NCBI RefSeq assembly: GCF_000613185.1
Contig: NZ_CCBB010000003.1
Span: 186,001-250,000, forward strand
Length of the DNA stretch: 64,000 nt
Direction of reading: 5' to 3'
DNA from: Mycolicibacterium cosmeticum
Lineage (GTDB): Bacteria; Actinomycetota; Actinomycetes; Mycobacteriales; Mycobacteriaceae
Below the pieces are notes generated by a model. That model did not search any database. It had not been told where the DNA came from and worked only from the letters and a program-made list of their open reading frames with translations. The number at the start of each line of letters is the position of its first letter. Within the stretch, counting starts at the first letter, position 1. This document shows positions 7,407 to 15,586 of the stretch, piece by piece. Both the position numbers and the translations under genes were made by a program.

Positions 7407-10155
7407 CCGGGATGTCCGGGCTCGCGTCGGCGGACAGCGCGTCGCGAAGCCCGGCTCGTGAGGACACGCCCAGCTTGGGGAACGCGCGATACAGGTGGGC
7501 GCCCACAGTGCGGTGTGACAGGTACAGCCGCTCGCCGATCTGCCGGTTGGTCAGACCGCTGGCGGCCAGGTGGGCGATTTGCAGCTCCTGCGACGTCAAC
7601 GTCGACTTCGACGGCGGGTTCGAAGACCGAAATCCGCTGGCACGCAACTCCTGTCGGACACGCTCCAGCAACGGCTGCGCGCCCATCGCGGCGAAGCCGT
7701 CTTCGGCGATGAGGAGGTGCCGCTGCGCTCGCTGCGATTCCTTACGTCTGCGCAGGGCTTCGGCGTAGGCCAGACGGATGCGGCATGCCTCGAACAGCCA
7801 CCGATCCGAGGCCGGGGAGGCCAGTGATTCCTCGAGCGCGGCGTCGGCGGTCTCGTGGTCGAGCACCAGCGCCGCCACCCCGCGCTGGATCAGGTTCATT
7901 CGCGGTGACAGTGCCGCGACATCGGTAGCCCGCATGGCACCGAGGTGGGCCCGGGCTTCCGCATCGCGACCGGTGCGTAGCGCCGCCTCGACGAGGTCAA
8001 ACATGACCCAGGTGCACTGCGGGACATGGACGTTGAGGACACCGGGCGCGCTGAGCGCAGCAGCGTGGCGGAAGGCGGCGTCGAAGTCGCCGGTGACCGC
8101 GGCGGCGAGCGCACGGGGGTGGTGCGCATAGAGAAGGACACTGGTGGCGCCGCGGGGTCGTGCCCAATGGCTCATCTCGTCGGCCAGTGCGGACGCCTCG
8201 TCGTTGCGACCCCGGCCGGCCGCGATCACCGCTCGGTTGTACAGGAAGTACCACGTGAAGAAGGTGAAACCGGTTGCGTTGCACAGCTCTTGCCCCTCGT
8301 GGGCGAGTTCCTCGGCTTCGTCCCAACGTCCGGTGAGGTAGTCGTCCAGGCACAGGTGCATCAGGGCGCCGATGTGTCTGCGCGGGGAACCACCGTCGCG
8401 GCCGTGGCGGACCACCCGCCAGTGCGCTTCGCGCGTGTCTGCCAGCCGGTCCAGGAAGACCGATGCCGCACCGATCCGGACGATCCGCGAAGGGTCGGTC
8501 TCACCGGGGAGCGTGGCCAGGACGCGCTCCAGCTCGGGTGCTGCCGCCGCACCGGTGCGCAGCGGGTCGGCGAAGGTCCTGCTGGCCAGTGCCAGCAGCT
8601 CAGGTGGTTCGGGGGTCAGCATGCGCAGAACGCGGAAGAACGACTCCCAATGGGCGGGCGTGCCCGCGTACCAGGAGAGCAGGAGCAGCGTGTGCATCGC
8701 CTCGACGAGTGCCGCGTCGTCGGCCCGGTAACCGTGGTCGGCGGCCTCGATCGCGCCGAGGAGGAGTCGGTGCGCGGCGTCGACGGCTCCGCCGGCGTTG
8801 AGCATCAGGAACGTCGCGGCGTTCGCCGCGTGCAGCGATCCCGTCGAGTCCGGACCGGCCCGACGGGCCTCGGTGAGAAGGGTTTCCGGATCGCCGAGCG
8901 TGCTGCCGGACTCCGCGCCGATATAGGCGGCCTCGGCCAGTCTGCGTCCTCGAGACTGGGGCGTGGTGCTGAGCTCGGCTGCCCGGACCAGTGCCGACAC
9001 CGCCCCGCGCGGATCCCCGCGGTGCATGGTCCGGCGTGCCACCCGGTCGAGCACCTCGGCCGTCGCGTCGTCGGGGCCAACCGCTGCCGCGGCCAGATGC
9101 CAGGCCTGCCGTTCCTGGTCGGCGTGCAGTGATCGTGCCAGCATGAGGTGGGCGTGACGACGGTCCTCGTGGGTGGACATCGCGACGACAGTCGCTCGAA
9201 TCAGAGGGTGGCGGAAGGTGATTCGAGCGGTGCCGTCATCGACGTGGACGAGCTGCGCGTGCTCGGCCGGGGCGAGATCGGTGAGGCCCGGTTGCTCGCC
9301 GGCGACCTGACGCAACAGGCGCACGTCACCGGTGCCCTCGAACGCCGCGACGAGCAGCAGCCGGCGGGTTGCATCCGGGAGGGCAGCGATGCGGGAGGTG
9401 AACAGTGCCTGGAGCCGATCGGTCAACGGCACGGCGTCGGGCTGGTCGACGGGAGGCGGCATGCAGCTCAGCGGGTCGGGGAGTTCGACCAGGGCGAGCG
9501 GGTTTCCCTGGGCGAGGTCGAGCACCCGTTCCCGGAGGCCCAGCGACAGGTGCGGGAAGCGGTCGTCGACGAGGCGTTCGGACGCCTCGCGGTCGAGCGG
9601 CTCGACCACTTGCTCGGTCAGTCCCCGGCGATCGAGCGGACAAACAGTGCCGGTCCGGCACGACATCACCAGCCCGACGGGGTGACCCGCCACCCGTCGC
9701 GCGATGAAACCGAACACCATGGCGCTGGCGCCGTCGATCCACTGGATGTCGTCGATGAGCAGCAGCAGCGGTTTCCGTTCCGCGACCGCCAGGAGGAGGG
9801 ACAGCGCGGCATTGCAGACGAGCAGCGCATCCGGTTGGGGACCGGGCCCGAATCCGAGCGCCACCATCAGCGCATCGCGCGATCCAGGCGGAAGACGGTC
9901 CACGTCGTGGCGCAGCGGCAGAAGCAGTTGGTTGAGCCCGGAATAGCCGATGTGGACCTCGAACTCCGAACCCGAGGCGCTCAACACGAGCATGTCCGCC
10001 GCGCGCGCCCGGTCAGCCGCGGCGGCGAGCAGAGCGGTTTTGCCGACGCCGGGCTCGCCGTTGACAAACCGGGTATCACCGCCGGTGGTTCGCACGCCCT
10101 CGAGGAAGCGCTCGATCCGGTGCAGCTCGACCCCGCGGCCGAACAGTTCCACCAT
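7378..10155 (-). CDS. Large LuxR family ATPase regulator (LAL type)
   Basis: A 925-residue regulator of the MalT-like / LAL class. It has an N-terminal P-loop (GEPGVGKT, residues 33-40), a Walker B ([10 protein letters not shown], near 130), a long helical repeat region, and a C-terminal LuxR helix-turn-helix of about 60 residues ([20 protein letters not shown], then [23 protein letters not shown]). Such proteins are signal-integrating STAND ATPases that bind DNA when ATP and an inducer are bound. ATG at 10155 is preceded by AGAGGGG. The site at 10171-10190 immediately upstream shares a 16-mer with the hydrolase operon promoter. The gene converges with acdS and overlaps it by 29 bp, which may allow antisense interference. 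Target genes are not known; the hydrolase operon is a candidate. Confidence 0.87.
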   Translation of the reverse strand: MVELFGRGVELHRIERFLEGVRTTGGDTRFVNGEPGVGKTALLAAAADRARAADMLVLSASGSEFEVHIGYSGLNQLLLPLRHDVDRLPPGSRDALMVALGFGPGPQPDALLVCNAALSLLLAVAERKPLLLLIDDIQWIDGASAMVFGFIARRVAGHPVGLVMSCRTGTVCPLDRRGLTEQVVEPLDREASERLVDDRFPHLSLGLRERVLDLAQGNPLALVELPDPLSCMPPPVDQPDAVPLTDRLQALFTSRIAALPDATRRLLLVAAFEGTGDVRLLRQVAGEQPGLTDLAPAEHAQLVHVDDGTARITFRHPLIRATVVAMSTHEDRRHAHLMLARSLHADQERQAWHLAAAAVGPDDATAEVLDRVARRTMHRGDPRGAVSALVRAAELSTTPQSRGRRLAEAAYIGAESGSTLGDPETLLTEARRAGPDSTGSLHAANAATFLMLNAGGAVDAAHRLLLGAIEAADHGYRADDAALVEAMHTLLLLSWYAGTPAHWESFFRVLRMLTPEPPELLALASRTFADPLRTGAAAAPELERVLATLPGETDPSRIVRIGAASVFLDRLADTREAHWRVVRHGRDGGSPRRHIGALMHLCLDDYLTGRWDEAEELAHEGQELCNATGFTFFTWYFLYNRAVIAAGRGRNDEASALADEMSHWARPRGATSVLLYAHHPRALAAAVTGDFDAAFRHAAALSAPGVLNVHVPQCTWVMFDLVEAALRTGRDAEARAHLGAMRATDVAALSPRMNLIQRGVAALVLDHETADAALEESLASPASDRWLFEACRIRLAYAEALRRRKESQRAQRHLLIAEDGFAAMGAQPLLERVRQELRASGFRSSNPPSKSTLTSQELQIAHLAASGLTNRQIGERLYLSHRTVGAHLYRAFPKLGVSSRAGLRDALSADASPDIPVSRTHPRTR

Positions 10156-10170
10156 GTCCACCCCTCTGCT

Positions 10171-10190
10171 GCAATATATTGCATATCGCA
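10171..10190. promoter_or_regulatory. AT-rich palindrome just upstream of the luxR gene
   Basis: TGCAATATATTGCA (10170-10183) is a perfect 14-bp palindrome, followed by TATCGC. Bases 10174-10189 are identical to 5529-5544 in the hydrolase operon promoter region. It lies 15 bp upstream of the luxR start, overlapping the expected promoter or ribosome approach region, so a protein bound here would block expression. Confidence 0.6.
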
Positions 10191-10235
10191 GCGCCAGGAT
10201 TGTCAAGGCGCCGCGGCGGGACGGACCGCCGGGTC

Positions 10236-11435
10236 TTAAGTGCTCGCTCGCTCGATCCTGCGCCCTAAGTCGTCGAGTTCGTCGAGGACAAGGCTTGCGC
10301 CCCATACTTGGTCTCGTTTGCGGTCGGTCAAGGGACGTAGAACGCCGGTCTCGTGTAGGCGTTTTATCGCGGCGAACACGCTGCTTCGGGGTGCGTCGAC
10401 AAGTGATGCGACGTCGTCGGACGAAACGATCGGCGTCGACGGTAGTAATTGGAGGAGTTTGTCGGTCGCACTGTGACGCCTGATCGGTCCGGCCATGTTG
10501 CGCCACTCCGTTGGTATCTCGGCCAATCGCTCTGCGGTGGTGCGTGATTCGGCTGCGGCGGTCCTCGATGCGTTCGCAAATGTGACTATCAGTGGGCGTA
10601 GGTCGCCGGCCCGGTAGGTGTCGAGTGCGCCGAAGTAACGCTCTCGGTGGGCAACAAGCGCCGATGCCAGGGGGACGACGACGCGCGTAGTTGCTGCCTT
10701 TCGCCGAAGGATGGCGTTGATGAGTGCCCGGCCGATCCGGCCGTTGCCGTCGGTGAACGGATGAATCGATTCGAATTGTGCGTGGACGATGGCGGCCTGA
10801 ATGAGAACGGGAATGTCGGTTCGGTTTGCGAACTCGATCAGGTCGTCCATATACGCGGGCACCGTGTCTGGTGGTGGCGGCACGTAGAGCGCATCTCTCG
10901 GCGAGTGGTCGCTTCCGCCGATCCAGTTTTGGACAGTCCTTATGTGACCAGCGTGCGGCCCCTCTGTCGGATCGTCTCGCATCAGCGCCTCGTGTGCGCG
11001 CAAGATAGCGGTCATCTGTACGGGGTCGTTTTGGTTGACGCTCTCGATCATGCTGTTCAGGGCTGTCGTCGCCGCCACCATGGATACCGCGCTTGAGTTG
11101 CCGCGTCCGCCGTGCAGCGCGCGGGCGTAGTCGTCCAAGCTCGCTTCGATGCGCTCGATCTTCGACGATGCCACCGATTCTGTTCGAAGCAGGAGAGTGC
11201 TGAGCGCCCCGAGGTGCGTTCCGTGCGTGCTGTCGAGTCGAGAGATCTCGCTCATGGCGGCTTCGACTTCGACAGCGGTATCCGCGTCGACGGTCGGATG
11301 GACATCGGCGATGTACGGGGGAAGGGACACCGTGACGGAACGAAGTGTTCGGTCTTCGCGGGTGCCACCCCGTTGGGTCTGTGCCCAAGGGCGTCGCTCT
11401 GCGTTGTGGCGAGGCCACGCGCCGCTGGGTCGCAT
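10236..11435 (-). CDS. Fic domain protein (AMP transferase family) with C-terminal winged helix
   Basis: A 399-residue Fic protein of the class with an N-terminal inhibitory helix (Fic_N). The catalytic motif HPFTDGNGRIGR is complete at residues 225-236 with the active-site His225. The inhibitory region reads SSKIER at 90-95: the usual motif is S/TxxxE followed by G or N, so the key Glu94 is present but the next residue is Arg. A C-terminal winged-helix domain (SSDDVASLVDAPRSSVFAAIKRLHETGVL, about 335-365) suggests it also binds DNA. ATG at 11435 has AGGAGG 5 bases upstream. Immediately upstream is a perfect 15-bp inverted repeat, a likely autoregulatory site. The gene looks less GC-rich than its neighbours and lies just past the 3' end of a tRNA gene, as acquired genes often do. 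Confidence 0.9.
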   Translation of the reverse strand: MRPSGAWPRHNAERRPWAQTQRGGTREDRTLRSVTVSLPPYIADVHPTVDADTAVEVEAAMSEISRLDSTHGTHLGALSTLLLRTESVASSKIERIEASLDDYARALHGGRGNSSAVSMVAATTALNSMIESVNQNDPVQMTAILRAHEALMRDDPTEGPHAGHIRTVQNWIGGSDHSPRDALYVPPPPDTVPAYMDDLIEFANRTDIPVLIQAAIVHAQFESIHPFTDGNGRIGRALINAILRRKAATTRVVVPLASALVAHRERYFGALDTYRAGDLRPLIVTFANASRTAAAESRTTAERLAEIPTEWRNMAGPIRRHSATDKLLQLLPSTPIVSSDDVASLVDAPRSSVFAAIKRLHETGVLRPLTDRKRDQVWGASLVLDELDDLGRRIERAST

Positions 11436-11445
11436 CGATGCCTCC

Positions 11446-11479
11446 TAACTCGGACTAACGATAGCGTTAGTCCGAGTTA
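11446..11479. promoter_or_regulatory. Perfect 15-bp inverted repeat upstream of fic
   Basis: TAACTCGGACTAACG (11446-11460) and CGTTAGTCCGAGTTA (11465-11479) are exact inverted copies around ATAG. The repeat ends 1-2 bases from the AGGAGG ribosome-binding site of the fic gene. It could be a DNA operator for the Fic winged-helix domain, or an RNA hairpin beside the ribosome site. A diverged third half-site, CGTTGGTCCGGGTTGT at 11505-11520, matches 13 of 16 positions of the right arm and points to a DNA-binding site array. Confidence 0.75.
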
Positions 11480-11676
11480 TTACGGTAAGTCGGACATTTG
11501 CCCGCGTTGGTCCGGGTTGTCGAGCAGCGAACCATCGGCGCAGGCGCTTTAGCCGCTGGAGGCAACGTTCGCATGGGGCAATCGCACGGCGAGATCTGCA
11601 GGACTCGGCTGGTCCCCTTGGTGACTACATGAACCGATGGTGAAGCGGTTCGAACCCTACTGGCGGCTGTGAAAAA

Positions 11677-11750
11677 TGGAGCCGATGACGGGAATCGAAC
11701 CCGCGTATTCAGCTTGGGAAGCTGATGTTCTGCCATTGAACTACATCGGC
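11677..11750 (-). tRNA. tRNA-Gly (anticodon CCC)
   Basis: Reading the minus strand from 11750: acceptor GCCGATG pairs with CATCGGC; D arm GTTC/GAAC; anticodon arm TCAGC-TTCCCAA-GCTGA with anticodon CCC; 4-base variable loop; T arm GCGGG-TTCGATT-CCCGT. The discriminator is T, as usual for glycine, and the CCA end is encoded (11677-11679). A run of T follows the CCA, which would serve as the transcript end. The 3' end faces the fic gene. I found no copy of the tRNA 3' end nearby, so no attachment-site pair for an island. Confidence 0.95.
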
Positions 11751-11756
11751 GTACCA

Positions 11757-11788
11757 GCGGTGCTGGTGATCAGGAAGGTTAGCACCGC
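11757..11788 (-). terminator. Hairpin after the secreted Thr/Pro-rich protein gene
   Basis: GCGGTGCT (11757-11764) and AGCACCGC (11781-11788) are inverted with a 16-base loop, between the stop of the minus-strand gene ending at 11807 and the tRNA gene. There is no T run. It may end that transcript or separate it from the tRNA. Confidence 0.4.
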
Positions 11789-11806
11789 CGGGGTCGGGCA
11801 CCGCAA

Positions 11807-13003
11807 TCAGGCCGCCGCCGCGCCGCCATCCTGGCTGCTCGGGGCGTTGGCCTCACCGCCGCCGGTGGTCCCGGCCGAGGTCGTATCACCCGACGTGGCT
11901 TCACCCGTCGTGGTGGTCGTTGTGGTGGTAGCCGGCGTCCCAGCGGTCGGCGTACTCGTCGGCCCGGTGGATCCCGAGCTGGTCTCGACATCGGAGACCT
12001 TGGAACCCGGCTCGAACTTGTTGCCCGTCTTGGTGACGTCCTCGGTGGGCTTGGGCGCTGCCGTCGGGCTGGGCGCTGCCGTGGCGCTCGGCGTCGGATC
12101 CGCCGTCGGTTGCGGGTCGGCCGTCGGCTTCGGATCGGCGGTCGCACTGGGCGTCGCGACGGTGGCCGAGCCGGTGGTATCCGTCCCCGTCTTCAGTGTC
12201 ACCACAGTGGTGTCGGCCGTACTCGGTGGCGTCGACACCGACAGGGCGGCAGCCCCGGCCACCTTCGCCGTCGGTGCGAGCGTGCTCGTCGGCTGCGCGG
12301 CCAACGCCGTGGCGATGGTCTGCTGCGCGAACACGATGCCGTCGACGATCTTGCCGGCGCCCTCGCCCAGCCCCTGCGCGATCAGCTTGACGCCGTCCAC
12401 CAGTGCATTGATGACATTGCCGATATTGATGGGCAGCAACGAATCGACGACGTTCTGTCCGGCGATGATCACCGACCGGGCGAAATCGTCGAACCCGGCG
12501 ACCAGTGCGGTGCCCAGCCCGATCAGCGCGGCCGGCACGGCCTCCTGCATCGCCAGATCCACGGCCAACGTCCGCTGGTTGCGTTCGATGAGCGACACCA
12601 GCAACGGCCCGCCGATCACCGTGACGGCGCCGGCGAAGCCTTTCTCGATGGTGGTCAGTGCCCCGAGCAGATCGCCGGCGAATACCTGCTGGAGCAGGGT
12701 GCGCGCGAACTCGGGGGCGCCGCGCAGTGTCATGCCGACGCCTTCACCGGCTTTGGCCCAACCGACGGCCAGAGTGGCGACGTCGGTGACCTGGTTGCGC
12801 ACCCACTGCTTGAGCGCCGGGAACTCCAGGATGTCGGCCACCGTGGCGGCCAACTGAATATCCGGCATCTGCATGCTGTGCACGATCGGTGGCGCGGCGA
12901 GCGTCAACGCCGGCGGCGGGGCCACCGCGGGTGTCACGGTCACGACACCGGCAGCGACCAGCGCTGCCGCGGGAAGGGTCAATCGGGTTGCGAGTGCGTG
13001 CAT
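11807..13003 (-). CDS. Secreted mycobacterial protein with Thr/Pro/Ala-rich C-terminus
   Basis: A 398-residue exported protein. Residues 1-28 are a signal peptide (MHALATRLTLPAAALVAAG..., cleavage probably after AVA). Residues about 45-255 are helical and moderately hydrophobic with repeated pieces such as GFAGAVTVIGGPLLVSLIERNQ and GLGTALVAGFDDFARSVI. From about 260 the chain becomes low-complexity, rich in Thr, Ala, Pro and Ser. This layout is common in mycobacterial cell-envelope proteins of unknown function, often found several times per genome. ATG at 13003 has AGGAGC 6 bases upstream. It is divergent from dcd with a 129-bp gap. Confidence 0.75.
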   Translation of the reverse strand: MHALATRLTLPAAALVAAGVVTVTPAVAPPPALTLAAPPIVHSMQMPDIQLAATVADILEFPALKQWVRNQVTDVATLAVGWAKAGEGVGMTLRGAPEFARTLLQQVFAGDLLGALTTIEKGFAGAVTVIGGPLLVSLIERNQRTLAVDLAMQEAVPAALIGLGTALVAGFDDFARSVIIAGQNVVDSLLPINIGNVINALVDGVKLIAQGLGEGAGKIVDGIVFAQQTIATALAAQPTSTLAPTAKVAGAAALSVSTPPSTADTTVVTLKTGTDTTGSATVATPSATADPKPTADPQPTADPTPSATAAPSPTAAPKPTEDVTKTGNKFEPGSKVSDVETSSGSTGPTSTPTAGTPATTTTTTTTGEATSGDTTSAGTTGGGEANAPSSQDGGAAAA

Positions 13004-13132
13004 TTGGAAGCTCCTGTCCGGGCCGACACCATGTGATGGATTGACGCTAGCGTCAATACTGTGTGTTGGCTGAAGATCGGCGATGTCTGCGCGACTCGGC
13101 ACGGACCGACGCGGGGTGGCTAGGCTCATCGC

Positions 13133-13702
13133 GTGCTGCTCTCCGACCGCGACATCCGCGCCGAGATCTCGGCAGGCCGTCTGGCGCTCGACCCGTTCGA
13201 TGACGCCCTGATCCAGCCGTCCAGCGTCGACGTCCGCCTGGACAACCTGTTCCGGGTGTTCAACAACACCCGCTACACCCACATCGACCCGGCGCAACGA
13301 CAGGACGACCTCACCTCGCTGGTCGAGCCCAAGGAGGGGGAGCCGTTCGTGCTGCACCCCGGCGAGTTCGTGCTGGGCGCCACCCTGGAACGCTGCAGCC
13401 TGCCCGACGACCTGGCCGGGCGCCTGGAAGGCAAGTCCTCACTCGGTCGGCTCGGCCTGCTGACCCACTCCACCGCGGGCTTCATCGACCCCGGCTTCAG
13501 TGGCCACATCACGCTGGAGCTGTCGAACGTCGCCAACCTGCCGATCACCCTGTGGCCCGGCATGAAGATCGGCCAGCTGTGCCTGCTGCGACTCACCAGC
13601 CCGGCCGAGAACCCCTACGGCAGCGCCGCGGCCGGCTCCAAATACCAAGGCCAACGCGGCCCGACGCCGTCTCGCTCCTACCAGAACTTCATCCAGTCAT
13701 AG
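13133..13702 (+). CDS. dcd: dCTP deaminase (dUMP-forming type)
   Basis: A 189-residue member of the trimeric dCTP deaminase/dUTPase family. It shows the start [12 protein letters not shown], the [11 protein letters not shown] substrate region, the [17 protein letters not shown] block and the catalytic [16 protein letters not shown] segment with the conserved Glu. In mycobacteria this enzyme is bifunctional, turning dCTP directly to dUMP and feeding thymidylate synthesis. Start is GTG at 13133, giving the family N-terminus exactly. In M. tuberculosis dcd is Rv0321, upstream of the same aminotransferase, ini and dnaK genes seen later in this window, which supports the assignment. Confidence 0.96.
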   Translation: MLLSDRDIRAEISAGRLALDPFDDALIQPSSVDVRLDNLFRVFNNTRYTHIDPAQRQDDLTSLVEPKEGEPFVLHPGEFVLGATLERCSLPDDLAGRLEGKSSLGRLGLLTHSTAGFIDPGFSGHITLELSNVANLPITLWPGMKIGQLCLLRLTSPAENPYGSAAAGSKYQGQRGPTPSRSYQNFIQS

Positions 13703-13913
13703 CCCCCGCACAGCCCGCGGTGGCAGGGTGTGGGCCGAAGACGGCAGAGCCATCGCGGCGTGACGCGAGTAGGGTCGATTAAGTGGTCTAGCTAACGTCG
13801 TCGGATGTAACGACGGCGCTGGTGAAGGCGATGAACCATCTAGTCGGCGCTTTGTGCCGCACGCGCGCGACCTCGGCGATCTGGATGGTGTAGCAAACAC
13901 TTTGGAGGGGTAA

Positions 13914-15542
13914 GTGGACATCGTATTAGGTGTGTCTTTGACACCTACGACGGTGCGGATGGTGCTGGTTGAGGGCGACAAAGCCGACGGGGCCACCGTC
14001 GACCACGACGTCTTCGGTGTCTCGCCATCGAACGACTCAGCAACACCCAGCGCGGCCGATCAAGTGGTCCAGGCGGTGCTCGGCACGCAGGAGAGTGCGG
14101 AAGCCGGCGGTCACCATCTGGCCCACATCGGCGTGACATGGACCGACCACACCGAAGCCGCGGCGCTGCGCGACGCCCTGGCCGCCCACGGCATCACCGA
14201 CGTCATGCTGGTCTCGGAACTGCACGCCGCCAGCGCCCTGGCCCAGGCGGCCGGCGCCGCCGTGGGCTACCAGTCCACCGCGCTGCTGTTCCTCGACCGC
14301 GACACCGCCACCTTGTCGGTCGTCAACGGTGACGACGGGTCCGTCGTCAAGGTCCTCAGCCGCAGCCTGCACAGCACCGACGCCATGGCCGTGCTGGCCG
14401 AGATGGCCGCCGCGGTCGCCGGTCAGTCGACCGCGCCGCAGGGCATGTTCATCGTCGGTTCCGGCGTCGACGTGTCCTCGGTCAAGGACCACCTGGAACA
14501 CCTGGTCGACATCCCGGTCAGCGCCCCGGAGGAATCCGAGCTGGCGCTGGCCCGCGGCGCCGCCCTGGCCGCCGCCAACGCGCCCACCTTCGAGGCGTCC
14601 ACCGTCGGCCTGGCCTACTCGCAGGACCCCGACGGTCCCACCGCCGGATCGGCGTACGCGGCCATGGCCGCCGCCGACACCCAGCTGGCGATGTCGTCCG
14701 CCGAAGCGCCGCTGTTCGCCGACGACGTCGACGCCGCGTTCGCCGAAACGCCGGCACCGGTCGAGGAAGGCCGCAAACCCTTCTTCCTGGTGGGCAGCGC
14801 CCTGATGTCCATCTTCGTGGTCGGTGTTGTGGCCCTTGCCGTTTCGCTGGCGGTCAGCATCCGGCCCACCGCCGATCAGCGTCCGTCGCCGGCGCAGAAC
14901 GCGGTCGCTCCGAGCGCGCCGCCCGCCGCGCCCGCGCCGGTGCCCGAAGCGGCCCCCGTGCAGCCGGCCGCGCCGCCACCGCCGGCCGCCGAGACCATCA
15001 AGGCGCCCATCCCGGTGGTGCAAGAAGCCCCGGCACCGCGCAAGGTGTACGTCGAGCAGGCCCCCGCGCCCGCGGCGCCGGCACCCGAACCGGCCGCGCC
15101 GCCGCCGGCCCCCGCGCCCGAGGCGCCGGCGCCAGCTCCTCCGGTGGTCGCGCCGCCGGTCGTGGTGCCGCCGCCGGTGATCGTCTGGCCGCGCCCGCAG
15201 GTGCCGGTGTGGCGGCCGCCGTGGGATCCGGGCCCCAAACAGCAGGATCCCGACGACGACTACCCGGGCCAGTACCCCGGCGGCTATCCCGGCCAATACC
15301 CGGGTGGCTCCAACGGTGGCTATCCGGGCCAGTACCCGGGTGGCTCCAACGGTGGCTATCCGGGCCAGTACCCGGGCGGTTCGAACGGTGGCTACCCCGG
15401 TCAGTACCCCGGCGGTTCCAATGGCGGCTACCCGGGCTCGGGTAACCCGGGCGGCGGCGGTCCCGGTGGCGGCCGTGGTGATCACGGCGACGGGCCGAAG
15501 AAGAGTGGCCCCTGCTTCCTGATCTTCTGCGCCCCGCGCTGA
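13914..15542 (+). CDS. DUF7159-type membrane-anchored protein with Pro-rich and YPGQYPGG repeats
   Basis: A 542-residue mycobacterial envelope protein. Residues 1-230 have an actin/Hsp70-like pattern (MDIVLGVSLTPTTVRMVLVEG at the start, a phosphate-loop-like strand, and IVGSGVDVSSV), as in the DUF7159 family. Residues about 285-320 (FFLVGSALMSIFVVGVVALAV) are one membrane helix. After it come an Ala/Pro-rich stretch and about five copies of a 12-residue unit GGYPGQYPGGSN, then a Gly-rich tail ending CFLIFCAPR. The likely topology is cytoplasmic actin-like domain and exported Pro-rich tail in the wall. The start GTG at 13914 has GGAGGGG 3-4 bases upstream. The function is unknown. The stop is embedded in a 20-base direct repeat. 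Confidence 0.78.
   Translation: MDIVLGVSLTPTTVRMVLVEGDKADGATVDHDVFGVSPSNDSATPSAADQVVQAVLGTQESAEAGGHHLAHIGVTWTDHTEAAALRDALAAHGITDVMLVSELHAASALAQAAGAAVGYQSTALLFLDRDTATLSVVNGDDGSVVKVLSRSLHSTDAMAVLAEMAAAVAGQSTAPQGMFIVGSGVDVSSVKDHLEHLVDIPVSAPEESELALARGAALAAANAPTFEASTVGLAYSQDPDGPTAGSAYAAMAAADTQLAMSSAEAPLFADDVDAAFAETPAPVEEGRKPFFLVGSALMSIFVVGVVALAVSLAVSIRPTADQRPSPAQNAVAPSAPPAAPAPVPEAAPVQPAAPPPPAAETIKAPIPVVQEAPAPRKVYVEQAPAPAAPAPEPAAPPPAPAPEAPAPAPPVVAPPVVVPPPVIVWPRPQVPVWRPPWDPGPKQQDPDDDYPGQYPGGYPGQYPGGSNGGYPGQYPGGSNGGYPGQYPGGSNGGYPGQYPGGSNGGYPGSGNPGGGGPGGGRGDHGDGPKKSGPCFLIFCAPR
15261..15440 (+). repeat. In-gene tandem repeats, 36-bp unit
   Basis: Near-identical 36-bp units (reading TATCCGGGCCAGTACCCGGG and then GGTTCCAACGGTGGC-like bases) encode the repeated GGYPGQYPGGSN. 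Copies differ mainly at third codon positions. The period is a multiple of 3, so copy-number change by slippage would keep the frame. Confidence 0.85.
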
Positions 15543-15570
15543 GTGATCTTCTGCGCCCCGCGCAGGGCGC
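15520..15570 (+). terminator. 20-base direct repeat across the stop codon, followed by a GC hairpin
   Basis: TGATCTTCTGCGCCCCGCGC occurs at 15520-15539 (coding the end of the protein) and again at 15544-15563, with the TGA stop between them at 15540-15542. The second copy forms a hairpin with the next bases: GCGCCC (15553-15558) and GGGCGC (15565-15570). The hairpin is a plausible terminator without a T run; the direct repeat looks like a recent 24-bp tandem duplication. Confidence 0.6.
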
Positions 15571-15586
15571 CGTAAGCTCGAGAGCC

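Noticed and set aside
11640..11668. Sequence with GGTTCGAACC resembling a tRNA T-arm or attachment remnant near the tRNA-Gly gene
   Set aside because: Only the T-loop-like palindrome is present; no acceptor, anticodon or D arm can be folded on either strand, and it does not match the 3' end of the tRNA-Gly gene.
10190..11750. Fic gene as an integrated island at tRNA-Gly
   Set aside because: Position and lower GC are suggestive, but there is no integrase and no duplicated tRNA end on the far side.
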